A stretch of 64,000 bases of DNA from Pelotomaculum sp. (lineage in GTDB: Bacteria; Bacillota; Desulfotomaculia; Desulfotomaculales; Pelotomaculaceae): assembly GCA_022839445.1 (NCBI GenBank), contig JALHFC010000006.1:6667-70666 (forward strand), written 5' to 3'. Shown one piece after another: positions 26,940 through 36,990 of the stretch (its first letter is position 1; each line of letters starts with the position of its first letter). The notes under the pieces were generated by a model. It was given only the letters and a program-made list of their open reading frames with translations. It had not been told where the DNA came from and did not search any database. The translations under genes and the position numbers were made by a program.

Positions 26940-28418
26940 ATGGAAATGAACGATATTTTCCGCGATATTGCGGAACGTACCGGGGGTGATTTATACCTTG
27001 GTGTTGTCGGGGGCGTTCGTACCGGAAAATCAACGTTTATCAAACGCTTTATGGAATTGATGGTGCTTCCCAAAATGCAAAATATATATGACAGGGAAAG
27101 GGCTAAAGATGAGTTGCCCCAGAGCGCTGCCGGACGGACGATAATGACAACCGAACCCAAGTTTATCCCCAACGAGGCCGTTGATGTTCAAGTAACACCA
27201 AACTTGGATATTAAAATTCGCATGGTGGATTGCGTAGGATATCGTGTGGAAGGCGCCCTTGGCTACGAGGAGGAAGAAGGACCGCGGATGGTTTCCACAC
27301 CATGGTTTGAGGAACCCATCCCCTTTCAGGAAGCCGCTGAAATAGGGACCAGGAAGGTTATTTCCGAGCATTCCACAATGGGGCTGGTTATTACCACCGA
27401 CGGATCTATTACAGACATCCCCAGGGAAAATTATGTTGAGGCCGAGGAAAGGGTTGTTGAAGAATTAAAAAACATCAACCGGCCTTTTCTTGTGCTGCTT
27501 AACAGTACCGCTGCCGCAAGCGAGGAAAACGTCAATCTTTCCGCTGAATTAAGCGAAAAATATGACGTGCCGGTTATTCCTGTTGACTGCGCCCAGATGA
27601 ATAATGCCGATATTCTAAATATTCTAGAGAAGCTATTGTATGAATTTCCGGTTAACGAGGTTAATATCAGCCTCCCGGCCTGGGTGGAGGAACTGGAGCT
27701 CAAGCATTGGCTACGCCAAAAGTTTGAGGAATCAATCCAGGATACTGTTAAGAATGTCCACCGTTTGAGAGATGTAAACGGGGCGGTTGAATCTCTAGCT
27801 GATTATGATTTTGTTGATCAGGTCAGGCTAAGCAGCATGGATATGGGCACAGGGTCGGCGGCAATCGCTATTACGTCTAGTCCGTCGCTATTCTACCAGG
27901 TACTGAGTGAGCAGTCCGGCTTTGGCATTGAAGGCGAAAAAGATCTGTTCCGCTTGGTCAGGGACCTCAGCGTCGCCAAGCGGGAATATGACAAGGTGGC
28001 CGGCGCCCTGGATGAAGTTAGAGGAGACGGCTACGGTGTGGTTACACCAAGCCTGGACGACCTAGTCCTGGAAGAACCGGAACTTATCCGCCAGGGCAAC
28101 CGCTTTGGGATCAAACTAAAAGCCAGCGCCCCGTCCATCCACATGATCAAGGCCGATATCACCACTGAGATCACCCCGATTATCGGTACCGAAAGACAAT
28201 GTGAGGAACTGGTGCAGTACATGCTCAGGGAGTTTGAGGATGACCCGCAGAAAATTTGGAAGTCTGAGATATTTGGTAAATCAGTGCACGACCTGGTGAG
28301 GGAGGGCATTCAAAACAAACTCCACCGCATGCCGGAAAATGCCCAGGTCAAGTTGCGGGAAACTCTCCAGCGCATCGTCAACGAGGGTTCCGGTGGCCTG
28401 ATCTGTATCATAATCTAA
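26940..28418 (+). CDS. spoIVA: Stage IV sporulation protein A, spore-coat ATPase
   Basis: A 492-residue protein that polymerises with ATP hydrolysis to form the base of the spore coat on the forespore surface, made under sigma-E in the mother cell. The Walker A motif GGVRTGKST places the catalytic lysine at residue 30, as in Bacillus subtilis SpoIVA. MVDCVGYRVEGALGYEEEEGPRMVSTPWFEE, TTDGSITDIPRENY, and the conserved C-terminus ending GSGGLICIII are all present. The ATG at 26940 follows AAGGAAGGGAG. Length matches the family. It is the last gene of this lipid and sporulation block. Confidence 0.97.
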   Translation: MEMNDIFRDIAERTGGDLYLGVVGGVRTGKSTFIKRFMELMVLPKMQNIYDRERAKDELPQSAAGRTIMTTEPKFIPNEAVDVQVTPNLDIKIRMVDCVGYRVEGALGYEEEEGPRMVSTPWFEEPIPFQEAAEIGTRKVISEHSTMGLVITTDGSITDIPRENYVEAEERVVEELKNINRPFLVLLNSTAAASEENVNLSAELSEKYDVPVIPVDCAQMNNADILNILEKLLYEFPVNEVNISLPAWVEELELKHWLRQKFEESIQDTVKNVHRLRDVNGAVESLADYDFVDQVRLSSMDMGTGSAAIAITSSPSLFYQVLSEQSGFGIEGEKDLFRLVRDLSVAKREYDKVAGALDEVRGDGYGVVTPSLDDLVLEEPELIRQGNRFGIKLKASAPSIHMIKADITTEITPIIGTERQCEELVQYMLREFEDDPQKIWKSEIFGKSVHDLVREGIQNKLHRMPENAQVKLRETLQRIVNEGSGGLICIII

Positions 28419-28424
28419 TAGATT

Positions 28425-28450
28425 AAACCGGTCACCAGGCCGGTTTTTTT
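28425..28450 (+). terminator. Intrinsic terminator after spoIVA; gap before hom
   Basis: AAACCGG (28425-28431) pairs with CCGGTTT (28440-28446), followed by TTTT. The remaining gap to 28750 holds a GAACCGGTTC palindrome near 28515 but no gene or riboswitch that I could recognise. Confidence 0.8.
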
Positions 28451-28758
28451 ATTTAAAAACGGGTAAGTTAACTTAATGCAATAATACACAGATCAGCATT
28501 AGTCCTTTGTATCGAACCGGTTCAATTTCGAGCCCGGTCAAACTTGGCGCGTTGTGCCTTAAAAAGTCTCCCCCGCTATCTCTTAAATCTCCCCCGTTTT
28601 TTGAACAAGGGCTCAAAAATCGCTGCTAACGATATAACACATGTTACCTGTCATTGTCATCAATAAATAGTATGACTTGGCGGTATATTTATCTAAATTC
28701 ATGAGAATTGCTGTGCTCTCTAGACAAAGTAAGGTTTTTAAGACGGCTGTTTTTTTCG

Positions 28759-28787
28759 TTGCCTGCGTCAAGCGCCAATGCTATAAT
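28759..28787 (+). promoter_or_regulatory. Sigma-A promoter of hom-thrB-lysC
   Basis: TTGCCT (28759-28764) and a perfect TATAAT (28782-28787), 17 bases apart, about 85 bases ahead of hom. I see no lysine riboswitch or T-box between it and the gene. Confidence 0.6.
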
Positions 28788-28871
28788 GACTACCAGAGGC
28801 CATAGATTATGTCAATTCGAAGACAAACGGGCTTGTAGGTTTTGACGTGTTTACAAAAGGGGGAGTGTAAA

Positions 28872-30179
28872 TTGTCCGAAAGAACAATCAGTGTCGGCCT
28901 GCTGGGCATGGGTACCGTTGGCCGGGGCGTTTACCGTATACTAAAGGATAACCAAGCCGGTATAAAACAAAAAATAGGGGCGACCCTGGCGGTTAAAAAG
29001 ATCCTGGTGAGAGATATCACAAAGGACCGGGGGGTTGAATTGGAAGAAGGGCTTTTGACTTCCGATGCCGGTGAAGTTATTGACAATCCCGGCATCGATA
29101 TTGTGGTGGAAGTGTTGGGTGGGATAGATCCCGCTTTAAAATACTCCCTGCGGGCGTTGGAACAGGGCAAAAGCCTGGTCACTGCCAACAAAGACATGAT
29201 TGCCGCGCACGGCAAGGAACTCTTCGCGACCGCCCGGATCGCCAATCGTGATTTGCTGTTTGAGGCCAGTGTAGCCGGCGGAATACCTATCATCAGGCCA
29301 TTGAAAGTGTGCCTTGCGGGCAACCGGATCCGGCAGGTGGTAGGGATTATAAACGGTACTACCAACTATATGTTGACCAGGATGAGCAAGGAAGGACTTG
29401 ATTTTCAGCAGGCGCTCAGTGAAGCGCAGTCTCTGGGATACGCCGAAGCGGACCCCAGCGCCGATGTGGAGGGCCATGACGCGGCACGCAAGCTGGCAAT
29501 TCTCGCTTCTATCGCTTTTAATACCAGGGTTTCTTTGGACCAGGTGTTTGTTGAAGGGATCACCGGGGTTGCGGCGAGAGATATCGCGCATGCTTCTAAT
29601 TTGAATTATATTGTAAAACTTCTCGGTATCGCCAGGGAGGGCAAGGAAGGTGTCGAGGCGCGGGTGCACCCGGCCCTGCTGCCAAAAAATCATCCCCTGA
29701 CTTCTGTGAATGATGTTTACAATGCTATTTTCATCAGCGGAGATGCTGTCGGGGACGTTATGTTTTATGGCCGCGGGGCAGGAGAGATGCCCACCGCTAG
29801 CGCAGTAGTGGGCGATGTTATGGACGCCGCCCGCAATATTCTTAATAATGTGTCAGGGATGATCAGCTGCACCTGTTTTGAAGAAAAACAAGTAAAACCA
29901 ATGGGCTTAACTAAAACTAAATATTATATCCGTTTAAGTGTTGCCGACAGGCCGGGGGTGCTGGCAGGCATAGCTTTTATTTTCGGCAATAATGATGTCA
30001 GCCTGGCTTCGGTGATCCAGCATACCGCAGGGCAATTCGCTGAACTGGTGCTTGTTACACATGAAGTGTTTGAAAAAAATTTACAAAAAGCGCTCCAATC
30101 AATTCGGGAATTGTCTTCTGTAAATGAAATTTGTAGTGTAATCAGGGTAGAGGAATTAGATGAAGGCGCCGCGCCTTAA
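28872..30179 (+). CDS. hom: Homoserine dehydrogenase
   Basis: A 435-residue enzyme reducing aspartate semialdehyde to homoserine. The NAD(P)-binding motif GLLGMGTVGRGVYRIL, LVTANKDMIA, EASVAGGIPIIRPL, GIINGTTNYMLTRM, EADPSADVEGHDAARKLAILASIAF and GRGAGEMPTASAVVGD are present. A C-terminal ACT domain (about 350-430, RLSVADRPGVLAGIAFIFG) suggests threonine feedback. The TTG at 28872 is preferred over an upstream in-frame start because AAGGGGGAG precedes it. It heads the hom-thrB-lysC operon. Confidence 0.95.
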   Translation: MSERTISVGLLGMGTVGRGVYRILKDNQAGIKQKIGATLAVKKILVRDITKDRGVELEEGLLTSDAGEVIDNPGIDIVVEVLGGIDPALKYSLRALEQGKSLVTANKDMIAAHGKELFATARIANRDLLFEASVAGGIPIIRPLKVCLAGNRIRQVVGIINGTTNYMLTRMSKEGLDFQQALSEAQSLGYAEADPSADVEGHDAARKLAILASIAFNTRVSLDQVFVEGITGVAARDIAHASNLNYIVKLLGIAREGKEGVEARVHPALLPKNHPLTSVNDVYNAIFISGDAVGDVMFYGRGAGEMPTASAVVGDVMDAARNILNNVSGMISCTCFEEKQVKPMGLTKTKYYIRLSVADRPGVLAGIAFIFGNNDVSLASVIQHTAGQFAELVLVTHEVFEKNLQKALQSIRELSSVNEICSVIRVEELDEGAAP

Positions 30180-30275
30180 ATCGACCGGTAACGTTTTTCT
30201 ACCAAGGGCAATATGCATGGGCGAGTAGCCCATGATAATTACCATACCTTGTTTTTTGCTGGAGGAATGTCTCTA

Positions 30276-31178
30276 ATGATCCGAGTTCAGGTACCTGCCA
30301 CCACGGCAAATATGGGTCCTGGTTTCGATTGCCTGGGTATGGCGCTGGAACTTTATAATACTGTTGAGATGGTTACCGCCTCCCGTGGACTTTCCATTGA
30401 AATATCAGGAGAAGGCGCGGCGGATATTCCAAGGGATGAGAGCAACCTGGTTTATCAGGCTGCCCGGTGCGTGTTTAACCAGGTTGGTTATTCCATGGCT
30501 GGTTTAAGGCTTCGCCTTTTAAACCAGATCCCACTGGCGCGTGGGCTTGGCAGTAGCGCTGCGGCCATTGTCGGAGGGATTATCGCCGCCAACCTGCTTA
30601 CCGGAGGGAAGCTCTCTACAAAAGAAATTATTACCCTAGCCGGATCTATTGAAGGGCATCCGGATAATGTAGCGCCAGCCGTGTTGGGTGGAATAGTCGT
30701 CGCGGTTGGGGCGGACGGCGAAATTAAATGTTTAAAAATTAAGCCCCCTCACGGTTTGAAATGCGTGGTGGCATCGCCGGATTTTACTCTATTTACCAAG
30801 ACTTCCAGGGATGCTGTTCCCAATCAGGTATCATTTCAAGATGCGGTTTTTAACATAGGGCGTGTGGCCATGTTGGTGGCGGCGTTACAGCAGGGTGATT
30901 TAAGTTTTTTGGGCGTGGCGATGGAAGACCGGCTCCACCAGTCTTTTCGCTCACCCATGATTCCGGGATTGAAAAAAGTACTGGCTGCGGCAAAGTTGGC
31001 CGGGGCGAGGGGTGTTACCTTAAGCGGGGCGGGGCCTTCGCTGGTTGCCTTTGCAGACTCCAACCTGGAATTGATTGCCCGTGTCATGGGCGACACCTTC
31101 CGTGCCAACGGTGTAAAATCAAGGGTGATGATCCTAAAACCTAGCCCCGTCGGGGCTAGGGCGTTGGAAGTAAAGTAA
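30276..31178 (+). CDS. thrB: Homoserine kinase
   Basis: A 300-residue GHMP-family kinase phosphorylating homoserine on the way to threonine. It shows VQVPATTANMGPGFDCLGMAL, the ATP loop IPLARGLGSSAAAIVGGI, GHPDNVAPAVLGG, and GVTLSGAGPSLVAFAD. The ATG at 30276 has GGAGG ten bases upstream; the in-frame ATG at 30267 sits too close to it. A 21-base near-perfect palindrome (CCTAGCCCC/GGGGCTAGG) occupies the end of the gene, about 31139-31160. No thrC lies in the operon. Confidence 0.95.
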   Translation: MIRVQVPATTANMGPGFDCLGMALELYNTVEMVTASRGLSIEISGEGAADIPRDESNLVYQAARCVFNQVGYSMAGLRLRLLNQIPLARGLGSSAAAIVGGIIAANLLTGGKLSTKEIITLAGSIEGHPDNVAPAVLGGIVVAVGADGEIKCLKIKPPHGLKCVVASPDFTLFTKTSRDAVPNQVSFQDAVFNIGRVAMLVAALQQGDLSFLGVAMEDRLHQSFRSPMIPGLKKVLAAAKLAGARGVTLSGAGPSLVAFADSNLELIARVMGDTFRANGVKSRVMILKPSPVGARALEVK

Positions 31179-31196
31179 AGGAAGGCGGTTTACTTA

Positions 31197-32411
31197 ATGA
31201 TTGTAGTTCAAAAATACGGTGGCAGTTCAGTCGCCGACGCCGAACGCATTCGCCGGGTAGCCCGGCGGGTTGCCGCTACCCGTGCCGAGGGCCACGAAGT
31301 TGTGGTAGTTGTGTCGGCAATGGGGGACACAACCGACGAGATAATTCAACTTGTAAAGGAAATAACCGGGTGTCCCCCGGAAAGGGAAATGGATGTCGCC
31401 CTATCCACCGGGGAACAGGTTTCCATAGCGCTCCTGGCTATGGCCTTAAATGAGATGGGGGAACCGGTAACCTGTTTAACCGGCGCCCAGGCGGGAATAT
31501 TAACGGACAGTTCGCATACCAGGGCAAAGATATTAAATGTCAATACCGGTCGCCTTCGGGTAGAATTGAAGCGGAAAAATATTATAGTGGTAGCCGGTTT
31601 TCAGGGGGTTGACCGTTTAGGCGACATTACTACACTGGGCAGGGGCGGTTCCGATACTACTGCGGTTGCCCTCGCGGTAGCGCTAAAAGCTGATTTGTGC
31701 GAGATTTATACCGATGTTGACGGTGTTTATACCACCGACCCGCGCCTTGTTCCCGAAGCCCGCAAACTGGAGGCGGTTTCCTACGAAGAAATGCTTGAGT
31801 TGGCCAACCTGGGGGCAGTCGTGCTTCATCACCGCGCAGTGGAATTGGCTATGGAGTATGGCGTGCCGCTGCATGTGCGTTCAAGCTTTAACTATAATAA
31901 CGGAACGGTAGTAAAGGAGGCGGATTACTTGGAAAAGTCGCATGTGGTAACAGGGGTGGCGTGCGATATGAATGCTGCTAAGATCGGTATTTTTAATGTT
32001 TTTGACAAGCCGGGTATTGCTTTTACCTTATTTAAGGCCCTTGCGGATAAAAACATCAACGTCGACATGATCATTCAAAGCGCCATGCGCGATGAAAGGA
32101 ATGACATTTCTTTTACCTGCTCGCAAGCGGACCTGAAAAAAGCGCTATCGGTTGTGGAAAGCCTAAAAATGAATTTGGGCGCCGACGGCTATACACACGA
32201 CGAAGGTGTGGCCAAGGTTTCTATTGTAGGCGCCGGTATGGCCAGCAATCCCGGTGTCGCGGCCACGATGTTCGAGGCGCTTTATAGAGAAGGGATTAAC
32301 CTGGAAATGATCAGCACCTCCGAGATAAAGGTTTCTTGTATAGTAAAAGATGAACAAGCCGCGAATGCTGTCCGTGCCTTGCACAAAGTATTTGAACTGG
32401 ATCAAGGGTAG
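31197..32411 (+). CDS. lysC: Aspartate kinase with two ACT domains
   Basis: A 404-residue aspartokinase that phosphorylates aspartate, the first step to lysine, threonine, methionine and diaminopimelate. It has VQKYGGSSVADAERI, STGEQVSIALLAMAL, GFQGVDRLGDITTLGRGGSDTTAVALAVAL, CEIYTDVDGVYTTDPRLVPEA and LHHRAVELAMEYGVPLHVRSSF. Two ACT domains fill residues about 260-400 (DKPGIAFTLFKALADKNINVDMI; VSIVGAGMASNPGVAATMFEAL). ATG 31197 follows AAAGGAAGG, 18 bases after thrB. A strong terminator ends the operon. Confidence 0.96.
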   Translation: MIVVQKYGGSSVADAERIRRVARRVAATRAEGHEVVVVVSAMGDTTDEIIQLVKEITGCPPEREMDVALSTGEQVSIALLAMALNEMGEPVTCLTGAQAGILTDSSHTRAKILNVNTGRLRVELKRKNIIVVAGFQGVDRLGDITTLGRGGSDTTAVALAVALKADLCEIYTDVDGVYTTDPRLVPEARKLEAVSYEEMLELANLGAVVLHHRAVELAMEYGVPLHVRSSFNYNNGTVVKEADYLEKSHVVTGVACDMNAAKIGIFNVFDKPGIAFTLFKALADKNINVDMIIQSAMRDERNDISFTCSQADLKKALSVVESLKMNLGADGYTHDEGVAKVSIVGAGMASNPGVAATMFEALYREGINLEMISTSEIKVSCIVKDEQAANAVRALHKVFELDQG

Positions 32412-32452
32412 ATCTTTTCTTATGCAACAGTTTGCCGGTATTTATTACTATT

Positions 32453-32486
32453 TAGCCCCTCAGTGAATGTGGGGCTATGTTTTTTA
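32453..32486 (+). terminator. Intrinsic terminator after lysC
   Basis: TAGCCCC (32453-32459) pairs with GGGGCTA (32471-32477), followed by TGTTTTTTATTT. Confidence 0.82.
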
Positions 32487-32683
32487 TTTAATTCAGGTCA
32501 TTAAGAGTGTTGCCCAAACCAGTCAGCCAAAACCGCCAGTGGTTCAATTGGCGGGGGGGGGCTATGACGGCTGCGGTGATTTCCCTGCTTGGCACGGCTA
32601 TCTGTATGCTCGTTGGACCGGCGCCCCGCAGGGATGAGTATAAAATCCCCCAATAAAACCTTGAGAGACGCCAAAATGTTAGT

Positions 32684-34276
32684 TTAGTTTGCGGCATTCC
32701 CTGCCGCTATATTACCGTTTTTAGACAGGCCTGGCGACGGGGCCGGTTTTTTAGCCTTTTTTCCGGGTTTGCCGAGAAAGAACCCGCACGGTATGGCTAT
32801 TAGGATAAAGATTGTGGCTAGAATAAAAGTGTCGTCTATGGCACGGACCATAGATTCCCGGGCGACAGCTGCGCTGATGACGGACAACGCGGCGCTACCG
32901 GCGCCCGATCCTACCCCGGCACCCGCAAGGTAGCCTTGTAACTGGCTGACTATAGAGGCGGCGTGGGAGTCTATGGATATGGATTCCGATAGGCGGGCAT
33001 AGTGGAAGACCTGCCTGTTTTGCATTGTAGCGGTAAGTATGGCTATACCAAAGGAGCCTGCTACCTGGCGAATAACATTATTTAAGGCGGAAGCCCTTGC
33101 GATTTGGTTCATGGGGACGGTGTTCATGCCGGCGGTAGTGACCGGCATCATGGCCAGGCCCATGCCGATGGACCTGAATACCGTGTCAAAGATTATTTTG
33201 GCGTTACTTGTATTAATATTGATGTGGTGCAAATTCCACGTTCCCCAAGCTGTAATGATCAGTCCTACTACAACCAGGGTTTTAGCTCCGAAGCGGTCGA
33301 ACAGGAAACCACTGATTGGCATCATTACAGCTGTTGCCAGGGCGGCCGGCATCAGTAGCAGGCCGGTGTCAAAAGGTGTAAGCAACATCAGGTTCTGAGT
33401 GAAAAGGGGTATTAAAAACACCCCGCCAAAAAGCCCGATTGTGATCATGCTGCCGGCAAAGACACTTATGGAAAACACAGTATTTTTAAACAGCCTTAAG
33501 TTTAGCATCGGGTTTTCTTGGGTGAGTTCAACAATAATAAACAGGAGCAGGGCAAAGAATGAGAAGACGAAAAGGGTAACAATATAAAACGATGTCCAGC
33601 CTTCCTTGTGGCCTTGACTCAACGCCAGGAGTAGGGTAAAACAACCTGCCGTGGACAGGAGAAAACCCGGGACGTCTAGTTTTGAGCCCTTTTGTAGCGG
33701 GCTTTCAGGTAGCAAAAGGTGGACCAGGACTACGCCGATAATTCCTACGGGAACGTTGATCGTGAAAAGAAACCGCCAGTTGAAATGATCGACGATATAA
33801 CCGCCCAGGGTGGGGCCTATGGCCGGTGCGCATACTGCCGCCATACCCCAGACGCCCAGAGCAAGTCCTATTTTTTCCCTGGGCACGATCCTGTATACGA
33901 TGGCCATGCTGATGGGCATCATCGCCCCGCCACCGATCCCCTGGATCACCCTGGCCGCCACCATCGATCCGTTGTTCCAGGCTAGGCTGCACAGCACGGA
34001 GCCTGCTGTGAAAATTAACATAGAAACCAGGTAAACCCGCTTCGTGCCAAGCCTGTCGCCGAGATAACCGGAAACCGGGATAACCATTCCTGAAACAAGC
34101 ATATATGCAGTTAAAATCCACTGGATTTTGTCAGCCTGTACACCAAAAATGGCCATCAATTTGGGGAGCGCTACGTTTATGGAGCTATTATTTAGTATAG
34201 CAGCGAAAGCGCCGATTACTACTACCATTAGCGGTACCCAGAACGAATCCCGGTTGGCTGTACTTTGTTGTTCCAC
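32684..34276 (-). CDS. DHA2-family (EmrB/QacA-type) MFS exporter
   Basis: A 530-residue, 14-segment major facilitator antiporter of the DHA2 drug-resistance group. Conserved motifs include LNNSSINVALPKLMAIF in segment 1, WILTAYMLVSGMVIPVSGYLGDRLGTKRVYL (motif A) and RVIQGIGGGAMMPI with the following helix, typical of EmrB/QacA. It would export hydrophobic compounds in exchange for protons. The GTG start at 34276 follows AAGGGGTG. It is transcribed opposite to lysC and upstream of nothing obvious; no EmrA-like adaptor or TetR/MarR regulator gene is adjacent. Confidence 0.92.
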   Translation of the reverse strand: MEQQSTANRDSFWVPLMVVVIGAFAAILNNSSINVALPKLMAIFGVQADKIQWILTAYMLVSGMVIPVSGYLGDRLGTKRVYLVSMLIFTAGSVLCSLAWNNGSMVAARVIQGIGGGAMMPISMAIVYRIVPREKIGLALGVWGMAAVCAPAIGPTLGGYIVDHFNWRFLFTINVPVGIIGVVLVHLLLPESPLQKGSKLDVPGFLLSTAGCFTLLLALSQGHKEGWTSFYIVTLFVFSFFALLLFIIVELTQENPMLNLRLFKNTVFSISVFAGSMITIGLFGGVFLIPLFTQNLMLLTPFDTGLLLMPAALATAVMMPISGFLFDRFGAKTLVVVGLIITAWGTWNLHHININTSNAKIIFDTVFRSIGMGLAMMPVTTAGMNTVPMNQIARASALNNVIRQVAGSFGIAILTATMQNRQVFHYARLSESISIDSHAASIVSQLQGYLAGAGVGSGAGSAALSVISAAVARESMVRAIDDTFILATIFILIAIPCGFFLGKPGKKAKKPAPSPGLSKNGNIAAGNAAN

Positions 34277-34433
34277 AAGGGCACCCCTTGCCGTTACTAT
34301 TTAAGATACTAAACAACCGGCGCATTTAATTATTAACAAACTAAATAATACCACCTTACTTAGGCGTTGTCTATCTATTAGATTAATAACCGGCAAAGCA
34401 GGCTGTTATCTTGCAGTACCGGCTTTTTTTAAA

Positions 34434-35533
34434 TTAACCCCGGATGAAGTAGTCCATCAATTCATGCCCGGGGATTACTAAGCCGCTACTTGCCGCGGCA
34501 TCTTCGCTAAAGGTCTGGATTTCGTTTTTGTTGTCTTGCCCTTTGGTGTAGATGGCAAACGGCACCGGATCGTTTGAATGAGTTAAGGTGCTGATTGGGG
34601 TTGGATGGTCAGGCAGCAGCGCTATTTTATAGGTATCGTATTGATTAAGTCCTTCTAAAATCATGCCCAGCACCGAATCCACCATTTCAATGGCCTTAAT
34701 CTTGGTTTCGACCTCTCCCCTGTGTGACGCCGCGTCCGGCGCCTCAATGTGGACATAAATGAAATCCTTGCCCTTTGCCAGTTCATTCATGGCGGCCAGC
34801 ACATCCAGGCCGGCGCAGGCACCGATACCTTTGATCAGGTCGACTGCCGATATTACGGATCCGGTAAGGCGGTACTTGTCATAAAACTTTGGCAGCGCGG
34901 GTTTTTTCCCCTGGCCCCAGAACCAAATGGCATTAGCCGGTCTTAATCCCGTCGCGATCCTTTTCTGGTTGACCGGATGGCCGGATAAAAATGTATTGCT
35001 TTCCTTCATTAAACGTAAAAGTGTTTCGCTGCCCTCGGCTTTGGGCAGGTGAGGCGCGATAACCCGTCCTGATATGTCATGGGGCGGTGTGAGGTCCGTG
35101 CCGGTGGTCCCGCCTTTCCACACCAGGAGGTGCCTGAATCCAAATCCGGCGTGAAAACACAATTCCTCGTTGCCGAGGCGTATATTGACTTCCCTGATTA
35201 ATTCCCCGGACTCGCGGGTTGTGATTTCGTCGGCGCTATAATCCACCATTATTTTATCTTCATAGATGTCCTCTCCGGAAAGCGTAACCAGGTCGCTTCC
35301 AGGGGAGAACGTCCGGTATAGTATTTTTGCGGGTCATACCCCATCACCGAAAGGTTGGCAACGTCACTCCCCGGGGGAAATCCTTCCGGTACAGTCACGG
35401 CCATTCCGATTTTTCCTTTGGATGCCAGGAAGTCCATGTTAGGTGTGCGGGCATACTGAAGGGGTGTTTTCCCGTCCAGACCGGCTATTTCCTTGTCGGC
35501 CATACCGTCGCCCAGTAAAACCACATATTTCAT
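34434..35533 (-). pseudogene. apgM: Archaeal-type cofactor-independent phosphoglycerate mutase, frameshifted
   Basis: The start at 35533 (GAAGGTG ahead) opens [19 protein letters not shown], with [24 protein letters not shown], then the frame is lost near 35270 and stops at 35249. The rest of the enzyme continues in another frame: [29 protein letters not shown] to the C-terminus with HPVNQKRIATGLRPANAIWFWGQGKKP, YVHIEAPDAASHRGEV and LLPDHPTPI. Against family members about 16 residues (the SMGV...FRCN region) are missing at the junction. ApgM interconverts 3- and 2-phosphoglycerate in glycolysis and gluconeogenesis. As read, no full protein can be made; 271 residues could start internally at 35249. 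Confidence 0.82.
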
Positions 35534-35670
35534 AGCAGTCACCTTCTATTATAGTTTATAGCGAAAATACTCCTATTTATTTTACCCGGAAACGCTGTTT
35601 AATCGTGGTTTTTATAGTGTTGATTTTCCCTCCGGCAGTGATAAAATGATCAGGAAAGGAGGGTGCTGCG

Positions 35671-36967
35671 ATGACTGCGATGAAAGAGATGCTAATTTTA
35701 TCCCCAACGGCTATCCTTGGGTATGGATTTCCGCTTGATTCGTTCTATGAGGGTTTAAAAGAGCGACCTCATGCCATAGCCGTAGATGCGGGTTCTACCG
35801 ACCCGGGCCCGTATTACCTGGGCGCCGGGGAATCTTTTACAAACCGGAATGCTGTAAAGCGGGATCTGGAATTAATTATGGAAGCTGCGGTTAGCCGTAA
35901 AATACCGAGAACCCCACTTGAAAAGAGATTATGATCTCATAATGGAGGTATCGCGGCGGAAGAACCTGCATTTCAGGCTGGCCTTGATTCACGCCGAAGT
36001 AGGCAGGGAAAGGGTCAGGAGATCCCTGAGAGAAGGTAAAGTCGTGCCTTTGGGTCCCGCGCCGCCCCTGCAAGAGGAAGATTTGGACAACACGGTCAGG
36101 ATTGTAGGGCAGATGGGCGTTGAGCCACTGACAGGCGCGCTGGAGGCCGGAGCGGATGTGGTTGTGGCCGGCCGGGCATACGATCCGTCAGTTTTTGCCG
36201 CCCCCCATATGGGCAAGATTTTGGAATGCGGCGCCATTGCCGCCATACCTGGCAGCGGCAGCGACTGCCTCATGGGATGTCTGGGGGAGGAGTATTTCGA
36301 GGTTTGGCCGTTGAACCCGGTCAGGTGCTGTACGGTTACCTCTGTGGCCGCCCATACCTTGTATGAAAAAACCAACCCGCTTTTACTGCCTGGTCCCGGG
36401 GGTTATCTGGACCTGAAAGAGGCAAAGTTTACGCAGGTGAGTGAAAACCGGGTAAGGGTGACGGGGAGCAAGTTTATCCCTTCGGACAGGTATACTGTCA
36501 AACTGGAAGGTGTGAAGAAGGCCGGTTACAGGACAGTTAGCATCGCCGGTTGCCGCGACCCGGTCATGGTAAGGGAAATCGACCGGGTGACCGGGTTGGT
36601 AAAAGAAAGGACACGGGATAATTTCGCCGCTGCAGGTTATGAATATACCCTCGATTTTAAGCTATATGGCATAAACGGTGTGATGGGGAAGCTGGAGCCG
36701 GAGCAGGCTCCTCACCCTCGTGAACTTGGTGTCGTAATTGAGGCTGTGGCCCAAACTCAGGAAGTTGCCGACACTATCTGCAGCTTTGCCCGGTCAACTA
36801 TGCTCCACTGCAGTTATCCCGGCCGTATTGCCACGGCCGGCAACCTGGCTTTCCCGTTCTCACCGTCGGATTTCAGGGGTGGGGAGGTATACCGGTTCAG
36901 TGTCTACCACCTAATGGAAGTGGACGATCCTTTTGAGCTTTTTCCGATGGAAATGATAGATGTTTAA
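35671..36967 (+). pseudogene. AtuA/DUF1446-family acyl-CoA-type hydratase-like protein, frameshifted
   Basis: An ATG at 35671 behind AAGGAGGG opens 80 residues of an AtuA-family (acyclic terpene utilisation) protein: LGYGFPLDSFYEGL, AVDAGSTDPGPYYLGAGESFTNRNAVKRDLELIMEAAV. Near 35905 the frame changes, and the protein resumes as EPHLKRDYDLIMEVSRRKNLHFRLALIHAEVGRERV to residue 349 of the second piece. About 11 residues, the glycine-rich GSAGG-type loop normally found here, are absent. The family occurs in terpene or branched acyl catabolism, but its exact reaction is unclear. The DUF4387 gene 23 bases downstream is its usual partner. Confidence 0.8.
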
Positions 36968-36990
36968 TTAAATATTAAGGATGAATAATA

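Noticed and set aside
31139..31160. CCTAGCCCC/GGGGCTAGG palindrome as a terminator
   Set aside because: It lies inside the end of thrB, no T-run follows and lysC is next in the same operon.
32564..32656. A 30-codon plus-strand frame with a hydrophobic stretch, and an opposing 69-residue ORF
   Set aside because: Little support beyond a G-rich upstream run; both may be chance in the gap between converging genes.
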